Below are positions 10,755-19,494 of a stretch of DNA of 64,000 nucleotides, piece by piece. Source of the stretch: Pyrenochaeta sp. MPI-SDFR-AT-0127 (lineage: Eukaryota; Ascomycota; Dothideomycetes; Pleosporales; Cucurbitariaceae). The stretch covers positions 1-64,000 of the forward strand of contig JAGTJM010000028.1 in NCBI GenBank assembly GCA_020747015.1, read 5' to 3'. The translations under genes and the position numbers were made by a program. Positions within the stretch are counted from its first letter, which is position 1, and each line of letters starts with the position of its first letter. The notes beneath the pieces were generated by a model. The model saw nothing but the letters and a program-made list of their open reading frames with translations. It was not told where the DNA came from and did not search any database.

Positions 10755-12023
10755 TCAACAGTCTCCGAAGAACTCAAATGTTGCTTTCAAGACAAGTTCA
10801 ACCTCATTATCAGTCATGTCGTGAAATAAGGGCAAACGCGTGAGACGCAAACTCTCCTGAGAGGTGTAGCGATCTTCCCCATGAAATCTACAACCGAGTT
10901 TCGCACCGATTTCGGGTTTGTGCAACGGTGTGAAGTGAGTTGTCGTGCTTATGCCTCGCTCCTTCATGAACCTGCCGAACGCAGAACGTTCATCCGGCCC
11001 ACTTAACTTAATCCAAAATATGTGCCCGTTGTGCACAGTCTCTGGAGAGGTATTCATGGCTTCTACTTTGCCAGCCCGTACTAATGGTTGCAAGTAATGA
11101 TGGTATGCGTTCCAGATCTGCAGGCGCCGTTGGACGATTTGCTTAGACTGGTCCATTTGCGCCCACAGGTAAGCGGCCTGAACCTCGCACAATATGAAGT
11201 TACTGCCCAAAGATCTCCATTCATAACCGTCTTTCGTTTCTCCACGGAAGAAAGCGCGGCGGTTGGTACCATTGTCGTAAATAATTTCAGCCTTGGTAAC
11301 AAGGTCGGGATCATTAATGAAGATGGCTCCGCCCTGGCCGCCAGCGGTAATATTTTTCGTACCATGAAAGGATATACATCCAATGTGCCCAATCGAACCA
11401 AGTTGCTTCCCCTTCCATGTGGCATTGGGACATTGAGCAGCATCTTCGACGACTAGAATGTTGTGTCGCTGCGCAATGTGCATAATGATATCCATATCAC
11501 AGCCGATACCACCATAATGCATTGGAAGGATAACTTTCGTTCGATGTGTGACTGCAGCTTCGATCAAGCCAGCGTCAATATTCATAGTGTCCTTGTCAAT
11601 ATCAACAAATACGATACGAGCCCCACGAAGTAGGAATGCGTTGATTGTTGACACGAAGGTGTAACTTGGTGCAATGACCTCGTCACCAGGCTCAATATTG
11701 CAAATAAGAGCTGCCATCTCGAGGGCCCGTGTGCAGGAATTAGTAAGAAAGACGGCACTCTTCTCGGTTTGACTCTCCAAATGACGTACGACTCGATCGG
11801 TAAACTCGCCACCTCCTGGGAGCATCGCACCATTTTGCGCTGCACGTCGAACATATCCAATTTCTGTTCCAACTAGAGCAGGTACGTGGTAGGGGATATT
11901 GACTTCGGCATCAATTTGATCGGTTGGTGACTTAGTTGTTTGTTCGCCATCTGCAGCCTGACTGTCAACCCTCGTCATAAGTTGAGCATCTCTAAACGAA
12001 TCTAGAATGATTAGAGGAGCCAT
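10755..12023 (-). CDS. wecE: DegT/DnrJ/EryC1/StrS sugar aminotransferase, WecE/RffA-like
   Basis: A single uninterrupted frame of 422 residues. Resemblance to bacterial WecE (TDP-4-oxo-6-deoxy-D-glucose transaminase) runs along most of the length: TNSCTRALEMAALI, GDEVIAPSYTFVSTINAF, VVEDAAQ (Asp194 contacting the PLP ring nitrogen), SFHGTKN (Lys223, the PLP lysine), VQAAYLWAQMD and FHGEDRYTSQESLRL. Known reaction: transfer of an amino group from glutamate to NDP-4-keto-6-deoxyglucose, giving NDP-4-amino-4,6-dideoxygalactose. An N-terminal extension of about 40 residues carries no clear targeting signal. Having no intron, unlike most neighbours, and a bacterial closest relative in memory suggests horizontal origin (inference). 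It shares a promoter region with the Gig1 gene and lies near a 4,6-dehydratase-like gene that could supply its substrate. Confidence 0.92.
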   Translation of the reverse strand: MAPLIILDSFRDAQLMTRVDSQAADGEQTTKSPTDQIDAEVNIPYHVPALVGTEIGYVRRAAQNGAMLPGGGEFTDRVVRHLESQTEKSAVFLTNSCTRALEMAALICNIEPGDEVIAPSYTFVSTINAFLLRGARIVFVDIDKDTMNIDAGLIEAAVTHRTKVILPMHYGGIGCDMDIIMHIAQRHNILVVEDAAQCPNATWKGKQLGSIGHIGCISFHGTKNITAGGQGGAIFINDPDLVTKAEIIYDNGTNRRAFFRGETKDGYEWRSLGSNFILCEVQAAYLWAQMDQSKQIVQRRLQIWNAYHHYLQPLVRAGKVEAMNTSPETVHNGHIFWIKLSGPDERSAFGRFMKERGISTTTHFTPLHKPEIGAKLGCRFHGEDRYTSQESLRLTRLPLFHDMTDNEVELVLKATFEFFGDC

Positions 12024-12055
12024 TTTACTGGTTACAAGTATTTCAAGCCGTCAAA

Positions 12056-12065
12056 CTATTGGTGA
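12056..12065 (+). promoter_or_regulatory. CTATTGGTGA element, copy 1
   Basis: Exact 10-mer, 33 bp upstream of the aminotransferase ATG. Confidence 0.5.
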
Positions 12066-12251
12066 CTCTTTCGAAAAGTGAAGCTTGTGTCGATTGTCGT
12101 CAGAGCAGTTACGTCAAGTGACCTTAAGTATAGCATATCAACCACACTCCTCTTTTTTTTATCCTTCCACTTGTTCCATGAGGGCCATAGATCGAGGATC
12201 ATTACGCCATTGAAAAATGTCTCATCATCAAAGCATCCCTATCACCCGGAT

Positions 12252-12261
12252 CTATTGGTGA
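12252..12261 (+). promoter_or_regulatory. CTATTGGTGA element, copy 2
   Basis: Exact 10-mer, followed by TAAGATGG so that a GATAAG overlaps its end. Confidence 0.5.
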
Positions 12262-12356
12262 TAAGATGGTGTGACTTTGCAAACCTCAGTCGCGCACAAT
12301 CGAAGACCAAGGATTTTCGCTGATCTGCAGAAATTCAGTCATGCAGTAAGACTCCT

Positions 12357-12374
12357 AATCACCAGTTGGTGATT
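12357..12374. promoter_or_regulatory. palindrome AATCACCAGTTGGTGATT
   Basis: Two perfect 8 bp arms (AATCACCA / TGGTGATT) around a 2 bp centre. The arms share the TGGTGA core of the 10-mer copies, as expected for a dimeric transcription-factor site. Confidence 0.5.
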
Positions 12375-12577
12375 CGTAGGCGTACAGGCAATATCTATGA
12401 GGTAAAAACTCTAGCATAATCACCGTTAGTAACTCTCTCATGTTTGCTTTAGGCTAGGCGATCTTTTAGTCGTTATTCGTCAATCTAACTAATTAATAAT
12501 CTACAATATGACACCCTTCGAAAGATCCAGTCGGAGGCTTGTCACTTTCGGGTGATCAAACTCTTACTTTCACAACC

Positions 12578-12587
12578 TCACCAATAG
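12578..12587 (-). promoter_or_regulatory. CTATTGGTGA element, copy 3 (inverted)
   Basis: Reads TCACCAATAG on the plus strand; exact reverse complement of copies 1 and 2. It is followed by GATCTTATC, so a GATAAG again lies next to the element. Confidence 0.5.
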
Positions 12588-12877
12588 ATCTTATCCACTA
12601 AATTCGCGCACTCTAACGCTCCTTGCAATATCTCAACATGATTCTGACTGATTTCAGTACCTTCTGGAATGGATCCTCCCGCAGGCTCTACAACGTTCAG
12701 ATTTTTGGTGCAACCTGAGAAACTAAATCATTGGTCAAGAGTAAATCGTATTGCTGGTCAAGAACTGCTTAGTAGCTCCGACTGTATATATGAGAAACCT
12801 GCGTCTGAAGTTTCCAATTAATTAAACGCTCACACCATCTTTATACAATTCGACTTACTAAATACCTAGTAACCCTT

Positions 12878-13656
12878 ATGGCACTGATACTGAAGGACAA
12901 TGTTGGAGACGCACCTTTCCTTCCGGAGGAGTTGGAGAGCTCGAACTGGAAACTCACAGATGTGGATCGCATGCTCCTCCAGCAAACGAATGAGGAGTAC
13001 GAACCACATGATTGGGAAGACTTGAAGTCAATCGTCGGTAAGCTCTTTGCGTCTTCGTAGCACTGGTAAAACTTTCCATTGAAACCATCACAGCTCATAA
13101 CAAACTCGACCTTTTCAAACGTCTGCCTTCTCACTTGCGCCGGTATCTACGATGGTCTGTGGCCATCAAATCTCAATATAACGGTATTCTCCCATTCATT
13201 TGCAAGGAGCGTCTCCACTGGGAGTACAACACAGGCGGTATTCCGTTTAAAAATCCCATTCCGTTCGGTAATACATCCGACTTCTGCATCCGCCTCAATG
13301 ACTGGCCATATGGCGTTGGCTCTGAGATCACCCACCTGGTTGTTTGGTTGAAGACGCCTTTCGCTGTCCGGGAAGATGGAGAATTGACTAGTGAGTCTCG
13401 GGCACGGATTGAGACATTTGTGATTGCTACGTTCGCACAGCGTTTGGTGGGGGACGGGCATCCTAGTGAGCCTGAAGATCGGGTGATTTGGTTCAAGAAC
13501 TGGACGTCTCTGCAAAGTGTATCTGCCGTTGAGCATTTTCATGTCATGTTGCGGGATGTGAGCGTTGCTTTGATCGAGAGTTGGGTCGGAGAAAGAAACA
13601 TGGAGACGATTGCAGATACTGTAACAATGGGTGAAAGCAGAACCGTGTTGCGTTAG
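12878..13656 (+). CDS. GIG1: DUF3605 protein, N-acetylglucosamine-induced protein 1 (Gig1) family
   Basis: Two exons, 12878-13037 and 13094-13656, with a 56 bp intron, encode 240 residues. The family core is clear: LRRYLRWSVAIKSQYNG, ICKERLHWEY, then the NDWPYGVGSEITHLVVWLKTP block and WFKNWTSLQSVSAVEHFHVM. The start context gives a short acidic, tryptophan-bearing N-terminus (SSNWKLTDVDRMLL, EEYEPHDWEDL) as in other members. Known: the Candida albicans gene is induced by N-acetylglucosamine and its biochemical role is unsettled. Position between a sugar aminotransferase and a sugar dehydratase, with a shared promoter, is consistent with amino-sugar metabolism (inference). Confidence 0.9.
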
Positions 13657-14207
13657 GGTTACCAGATTTCAGAATCTAGACTCCATGTGCGTAGATGAGT
13701 GAAATGAATTTCAGAAAGTTTCGTAATCTGTAATAATAAAATATATTTCATGTAATCGATGTCCCTAGAGCCGATCATGTCAATCACTTGGATTTGTGCG
13801 TAAAAGCGTTCTGCAGCGTGAGACTCGCGATAGTTAGCGATCGAATTAGAAAGCAAGTGCATCTCGATAGACGCAATTATGTTGATCGATGCTGAACACC
13901 GGCACCCATATATCACTAGTGAGTGACAAGCCTTCCTTTGATCCAATATTTAATTGGTCCTTGCATTCACGGTATCCTTGGCGATGTCCCGAAGCATTCG
14001 GCAAAGAAAACGTCATGTTGTCGTACTTTCGACACCAATACACCCGCACGTGTGAACAGCTATCAGAGGGTGAATATATTTAAAGGGCTTCTGTGATAAT
14101 CATAGCAACAAAGTGCTACCGTTCTAGTAACAGAACCTAGTTCCACACTCATTCACTTACACCATCCGAGGGCACTTGCACCCGCATTATCAATCCCATT
14201 ATCCATA
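13657..14207. promoter_or_regulatory. upstream region of the 4,6-dehydratase-like gene
   Basis: A 551 bp spacer without a gene. A TATA-like stretch (atatatttaaa, about 14073-14083) lies about 125 bp before the ATG. I did not find a CTATTGGTGA copy in it. Confidence 0.45.
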
Positions 14208-15393
14208 ATGCTTATTGAGGAACAATGCACGAGGCGCCCGCCGCCATCGGAGAACAGATTGAATGGGATGACAGCCTTCGAAGCAACTGATGGGCTTTGC
14301 AACATCCTCATCACGGGTGGTGGAGGGTTTATGTAGGTCGTTCGACTCAATTTATAATCATTGAAAATGAAGCTCATTAGCAGCGCAGCGGATCTCAACT
14401 TGCACATGCCCTAGCCCAGACCTATCCTGGTTATCGAGTTGTAGTGTTTGATTTGTTCAACTACAAAGGCTCGCTCAATAATCTCAATCAGCGTCTGCAA
14501 AATCTCAGCATCTTCAAAGGGGATATCTTCGATGATGACGACCTCAGCACAGCGATCATGTCCTACAACATCGATTCAGTCATCCATCTTTCAGCTCAAA
14601 CTTCGGTTGACTCATCTGTCTGTAATCCTTATGAAAGCGCGAAGGCTAATGTCATAGGCACGAACATTGTCCTTGAAAATTGTCTAAAACATGGTGTCAA
14701 GAAGTTTGTGCACATGAGTAGTGCCGAGGTATATGGCAGAGCCGAAGTCAGAGATGGTGCTTTTCATGAGGATGTGATACCACGCCCGGTGAACCCCTAT
14801 GGAGCAAGCAAAGCTGCCAGCGAGATGATTGTTCATGGGTACCAGAATAGAGGCATCGACACGTACATTGTGCGAGCTTCAAACGTTTATGGGCCAAAAC
14901 AATTTCCAGATAGTAAGCACACGCATCGAACCAGAATATTATGGCGCTGACTGAATGAGAACTTATCCCTAAGTCTGTTGTGCTGCTACAACATGGCGAG
15001 AAGGTCACAATTCACGGAACAGGGGAAGACGTGAAGTATTGGCTTTACATTAGCGATGTAAGCAACGCGTTCAATGTCATCTTGCACTGCGGCGTGCCTG
15101 GTGAGGTCTACAACTTGGGATCTCATCATTCTTCCACGATTTTTAGCCTTTGCTCGAACATAATCAGAACAATCACTGGAGCACCCGAGGTTGAACAGTG
15201 GATAAGTAGGGTGCCTGGCCGCGCCATTGTGGGTAAGCCAGTCGGCATGGATATCAGTAAGCTGGAAAACATTGGCTGGACCGAGCGAGTTAGTTTAGAA
15301 GAGGGCGTGGAGGAAACAATAAAATGGTACCGCAAGAATGCGGAGAAGTGGTGGGGTAATGTCGCGGAAATCCTCGGCATTACCTCTCAGTGA
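14208..15393 (+). CDS. NDP-sugar 4,6-dehydratase-like SDR (RmlB / plant RHM N-domain type)
   Basis: Three exons, 14208-14332, 14389-14912 and 14960-15393, join to 360 residues. The first join completes the Rossmann motif GGGGFIGS (residues 37-44); the second completes QFPDKLIPKS, as in plant RHM and UDP-glucose 4,6-dehydratases. Other marks are AQTSVDSS (Thr113), YGASK (Tyr179, Lys183), NVYGPKQFP and IHGTGEDVKYWLYISDVSNAF. The expected reaction is NDP-glucose to NDP-4-keto-6-deoxyglucose. Oddity: the usual TDEVYG reads SAEVYG (Ala154-Glu155), so the catalytic Asp of RmlB is absent, which leaves the exact reaction (dehydratase, epimerase or decarboxylase) open. Obvious substrate supplier for the nearby WecE-like enzyme if it is a dehydratase. 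Confidence 0.88.
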
Positions 15394-16150
15394 ACGCGGA
15401 GATAAGCGACGTCGATTTCTTGGTTTCTTGATTGGATCACATTGTTCATCGCGATAATTATCAAACCCTAGTATACCTACCCTAGTCCATTGCCACCATT
15501 TCATGCATCCTCGCAAATCAAATGATATGCCACTTGGCGCTAGCATTACAGTTCGAGGACTAGTGATGTGGGTCGCTGGTTGAGTAGATTCATTCACGAA
15601 ACCCGAGACAAAAAAAGTGCATGCGCAAAATACCTACGCTCAATTGGGTCACAACACTCCTTCCGCTGCACAAATGTTAATTTACCGAACTTGTCACATG
15701 CCTGTCGTTACATCGTGCCAAGACGGGATGTGTGAACGATATCACACATTGGTGATGAAGAATGCAGTTTTCGTTTCTCGACTCTAATTTGTTGTGTCAA
15801 TCATTGCCATCTAAAGGCCTCAAGAATGATGAAAGTGGACATTGGAAAGTGTGCTGCGATCGCCTGTGGTTGACTCATTGCAGCCCATCGTGCCATGTGT
15901 GAAACAAAAGCTGGCTTATCCCCAGGAGAATCGCCATCACATGCATCTAACTTACTTTCAATGATGGTTTTCAAATCGCTTGCCAACCATGAGCTCTTGA
16001 ATCAGTATCCGAAAGACTTGAAGCTAGAAATTGCACACATTGTAGGCGCACTGTCTCGACCCTATGACAGCTTTCGGGAAGGCTAACATTATAACCGCAG
16101 TTTTTCCGTCATGGTATATTCTGTGCAATCAAGGGGAATGATGAAAGCTA
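15394..16150. other. spacer before the phosphatase-like gene
   Basis: 757 bp with only short frames (for example 15895-16086, 63 codons, no domain). It contains a TGGTGAT inverted-repeat site described separately. Confidence 0.4.
15741..15756. promoter_or_regulatory. ATCAC-N6-GTGAT site related to the CTATTGGTGA element
   Basis: Reads ATCACACATTGGTGAT and contains ATTGGTGA, the core shared with the aminotransferase/Gig1 promoter. It lies about 400 bp upstream of the phosphatase-like gene. Confidence 0.35.
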
Positions 16151-17752
16151 ATGGAAGAACAGGGGCACGAACGCCTACATCGCCCCTCTTTACCGAGCTG
16201 GGCTTACCAGTCTGTCAGTACCGTTGCCAAGATTGGATTCCTTGCGCTTAATCAATGCGTCCAGATTGGCCTCTTTGCTCTGGAATCCATGAGAATCTCT
16301 CAACCGTTCATGTCAAAGAAGACTATGGGCTCCATCGAAACATCTTACCATGGAAGCGTCTCATGGAAAGGACACGGGTGGATGACGGGCCTGAATTATC
16401 AAATACAAGTTTCAGACTTTGGTAAATCCTTACATGCTGCTGAATTCTTTCAACTTACACATGCGTAGTAATCATGGTGAGTTAACAGATCATGGACGCA
16501 ACTCCATGGTGCAGCTCGGTCGCGACCTTCGAGAGCAGTACATCACAGGCCTTTCACTCCTTCCTTCCATGCTCTCTAACCCATCTTACGTCTACTTCCG
16601 TTCATCCCCGTTCCCAAGAGCTTTGGAAAGTCTACAACATGTGATCTGGGGTATGTTCCCTCCAGAATCGCGTACACCAGATTTTGGGTCAGTGAATATT
16701 GTGCAGAGAGGAGAGCGAGATGAAACACTTTTGCCTAATGAGGACTATTGTGTCCGGTTCATTCAGATCTTTAAAGCATATACTGAACGAGCATCTAATC
16801 GTTGTGAGTATGATAACATGATAACATGTTAAATAGTTCTACATCCATGTACTTAGTAATATGTTGGGACCACTAACTAAGAATTTGTACAGGGAATAAT
16901 TCCGATGAAATGAAGTATATTAATGCTCTGATTGGGAAGTACGTCCCTCAGGGACTGATAACCGTAGCGGGGGCCCCAAAGATTCACGCAATCTATGACA
17001 TTATCACTTCAACTCTAGCTACGGACAATATACGACTCCCAGAAGCATTCTACGACGAAAAGCTTGGTGACATTGTTGATCGTCTAGCGTACAACGAAGA
17101 GTTTGGCAGCTATGGTGAGAATAAGGAGATGAGAACAGTTGGAATTGGAGCGATGTTAGCAGACGTGGTTGAAAGAGTCGTTTCCAAGGTCGAGCACGAA
17201 GCAATCTCAGCTTCACAAGCCTGCTCAACCAATGACGATTACACCGAAAGCACTGGTGTGGAATCCAACGGTACCAAGCTGTGGTTATACGGCTCGCACG
17301 ATTCCACCCTCGGAGCCGTTATGGCAGGTTTGGGCGCTGATGAAGTCATTGAGGGAGAATGCAGATGGCCGCCCTACGGCTCAGTCCTTGCAGTGGAGGT
17401 TTTCCGAGACATGAAGGACGAAGGCATTATTTCACAACCCACCTCCTCAGTCCCCGGCTTCCTATCTGATATGCGTCATCATCCTATATCTCGTACACCT
17501 ACCAGGCGCCTATCGCAGGCTCAGAAAGCCCGCCTGCGAAATTATTATATACGCCTTCGATATAACAACCGCTCCTTGACAATCCCAGGGTGCAAGCTTG
17601 CGGGTAAGAATTGGAATGAGGATGCAACGTTCTGTACATTAGAGGCTTTTAAAGAAATTGTAGACCACTTTACGCCCTCTAATTGGCGGAGAGAATGTGG
17701 ACAGAACCTAAGTAAAGGCTTGCCAGATATTATAGACCCAGCGGGGTATTGA
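16151..17752 (+). CDS. histidine-acid-phosphatase-like protein (branch 2), possibly defective
   Basis: Coding sequence is seen in three parts: about 16151-16470, about 16470-16803 and 16893-17752; the last intron (16804-16892) is clean. Recognisable blocks are HGELTDHGR and LGRDLREQYI, then YVYFRSSPFPRALESLQHV, and near the C-terminus the YGSHDSTLG block with the catalytic His-Asp pair. The N-terminal RHGxRxP nucleophile motif of the family was not found. The first junction does not work as a simple intron: QLTHA runs into TAG and RSNHGELT resumes one base out of phase. An alternative intron to an acceptor near 16491 restores frame but removes the HGELT block. Either a diverged N-terminus or a recent frameshift is likely; activity is doubtful. 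Confidence 0.55.
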
Positions 17753-18135
17753 AGAGTATAAACCCTTTTTATCGATATCTACAAGTGTAATACCTTATAG
17801 GAGGTTTATTGAATATTATTTTATCTTCTGGAACTGATACTTTAGTATCATCTATCTGCTCCTATAATGAAAAGTTGTGCCCTTGATTACTGAAAGATTT
17901 CGGGTAGCCAGTTTCACCTGGATCGTCATTTGCCACAACGAAGCAAAACTAGGCTGTGTTTCCCAGCACTACGACTTGTTATATCGCACTCGAGTATTTA
18001 CCAAAAATATAAAAGTGAGTATGTTTGACATGCGTGATGAGTTCATGCAGCTAAAATGCTAGGTTGTAGAAAGAAAAGTGGTAGTTGTAGCTGCATAGTA
18101 GTACTAACGGTACCTTCCTGACCTTATTTCTCTTT
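17753..18135. other. convergent 3' spacer
   Basis: AT-rich spacer between the phosphatase-like gene and the decayed NmrA-like gene. No gene seen. Confidence 0.4.
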
Positions 18136-19171
18136 CTATGCCACCTCGATAAGCCCCCTCACAGATTTACGCTTGATCTCGGGGGAAACGTCGTTTTTTA
18201 ATGAACGTGCAGGCTTCAAGTCGAAACCCCCTTGTTCAGCTAAAGTCCAGTCCCTGACATCATAACTTAAAAATTTGCTTTAGGACAAATGGCTATACGG
18301 AGCGATGGGCCGTGAGCGCAGTGACCTCACTCCTCTTCATCCTTTCCACCGAGTCACAGGCAACATCAAACTTAGCGCCCTTAACCTTCTAAGCAATCAT
18401 GCGAAACTGATTACAAGTTATCTTGTCGCCAATAATATACGGATTTTGTTTGATTCAGAAAATTTTAAGAAGGCGATCGTAAAGCGAGTGATATCAAGGC
18501 TGTGGGTGAACACAACTGGGACATCGCTGGACTCAGGGATCGCCGCTACATTAGCAGGGAGATCGATAACGATACTCGCTGCTGGCATAAACATCGTACT
18601 GTAAGGTGCTACGTAAAAGTCTTAAAATATACCGTTCAGTACTGTTGTATAATCTAGAGACGTCTTTCCTAGAGCCTTCCGGCAATCGATTTTCTACTCG
18701 ACCGCGGTATAGAAATCAACTGCCCTACCATCCATGCTATGTCAGCATCAAGCATTGAGCGCAGAAAGAGTGTTAGTCACCTACTCAGGAGGATATTCGA
18801 TTTCCTAATTACTGGTAATGTAACACTTCGTTACTCACGACTGGTCCGCGCCCTTAATAAGCGCTACTTCGGGATCACTGCCTGCAAGGGTACCAAGCGT
18901 GGAGATAACAGTATCCACCTTGCTTGACTCCAATACACTTGCGACATTATCAATGTTGGAGTAGTCTACTACGACTAGGCGGGCTCTTAGTTCCCTAGAC
19001 TTAGCCTCGTTTGCCTATGGAAATTTGTGAATCTCCTGGTAGACACTGATATTTCTTGAAGCTTACCTCCCGAGCGAGGACTATCACCTCAATTTTCCCG
19101 GTGTTGATCATACCATCCATATTAGTGCGGCCTAGCGATCCTGTTCCACCAGCAACAGCGATGACTGACAT
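18136..19171 (-). pseudogene. decayed NmrA-like (isoflavone-reductase-like) NAD(P)-binding protein
   Basis: No long frame exists here, but the minus strand translates piecewise into a whole NmrA-like protein. It starts MSVIAVAGGTGSLGRT (Rossmann GxxGxxG), then VEVIVLAR-type text, VVVDYSNIDNVASVLE and VDTVISTLGT after an intron. Further on come ALGKTSLDYTTVLNGIF, DLPANVAAIPESSDVPVVFTH and, at the end, FDLKPARSLKNDVSPEIKRK. In-frame stops lie at 18694-18696 (TAG), 18622-18624 (TAA), 18389-18391 (TAG) and 18293-18295 (TAG), and a frameshift lies near 18436. Three of the stops could come from CAG/CAA by C-to-T change, consistent with RIP. The live relatives are redox-sensing regulators or reductases. 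Confidence 0.75.
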
Positions 19172-19494
19172 TTTGATATGGAATTTACCGCCGAGGTCTA
19201 TAGGCGGGACACTGCAATGGCTTCAATATTTGTCAAAACTAAGGGGAGGGACCAAGAATAAAGTAAGTGCGTTATTTAAATGACTGTATTGCTGTCATAA
19301 CTACTATCTTCGTCGCCTGCGTATGTAATATCAGGATATAAAATAGAAGTAGCCAAAACCCAGTATCGCATTCCATTTCTCATGGCAAAATGCCCGGTCG
19401 CGAATATCTTTATATAATCTTAAATAGAATATATCAACAGGATATCACTTACTGGTTCTATTTGATTCTGAGAGGATGTCCCTCACAAGTTGAC
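19172..19494. other. spacer
   Basis: AT-rich, 323 bp, between the NmrA-like remnant and the HET locus. No gene seen. Confidence 0.4.

Larger units (their letters stand above)
12024..12877. promoter_or_regulatory. divergent promoter with repeated CTATTGGTGA elements
   Basis: The head-to-head region between the aminotransferase start (12023, minus) and the Gig1 start (12878, plus). It has no gene-like frame. It contains three exact CTATTGGTGA copies in both orientations and an 18 bp palindrome built on the same TGGTGA core, plus an additional AATCACC half-site near 12418. GATAAG overlaps one copy (about 12260) and is the core bound by fungal GATA factors. Confidence 0.6.

Noticed and set aside
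18305..18927. Plus-strand frames over the NmrA-like remnant
   Set aside because: The opposite strand spells conserved NmrA-like blocks; the plus frames have no family resemblance.
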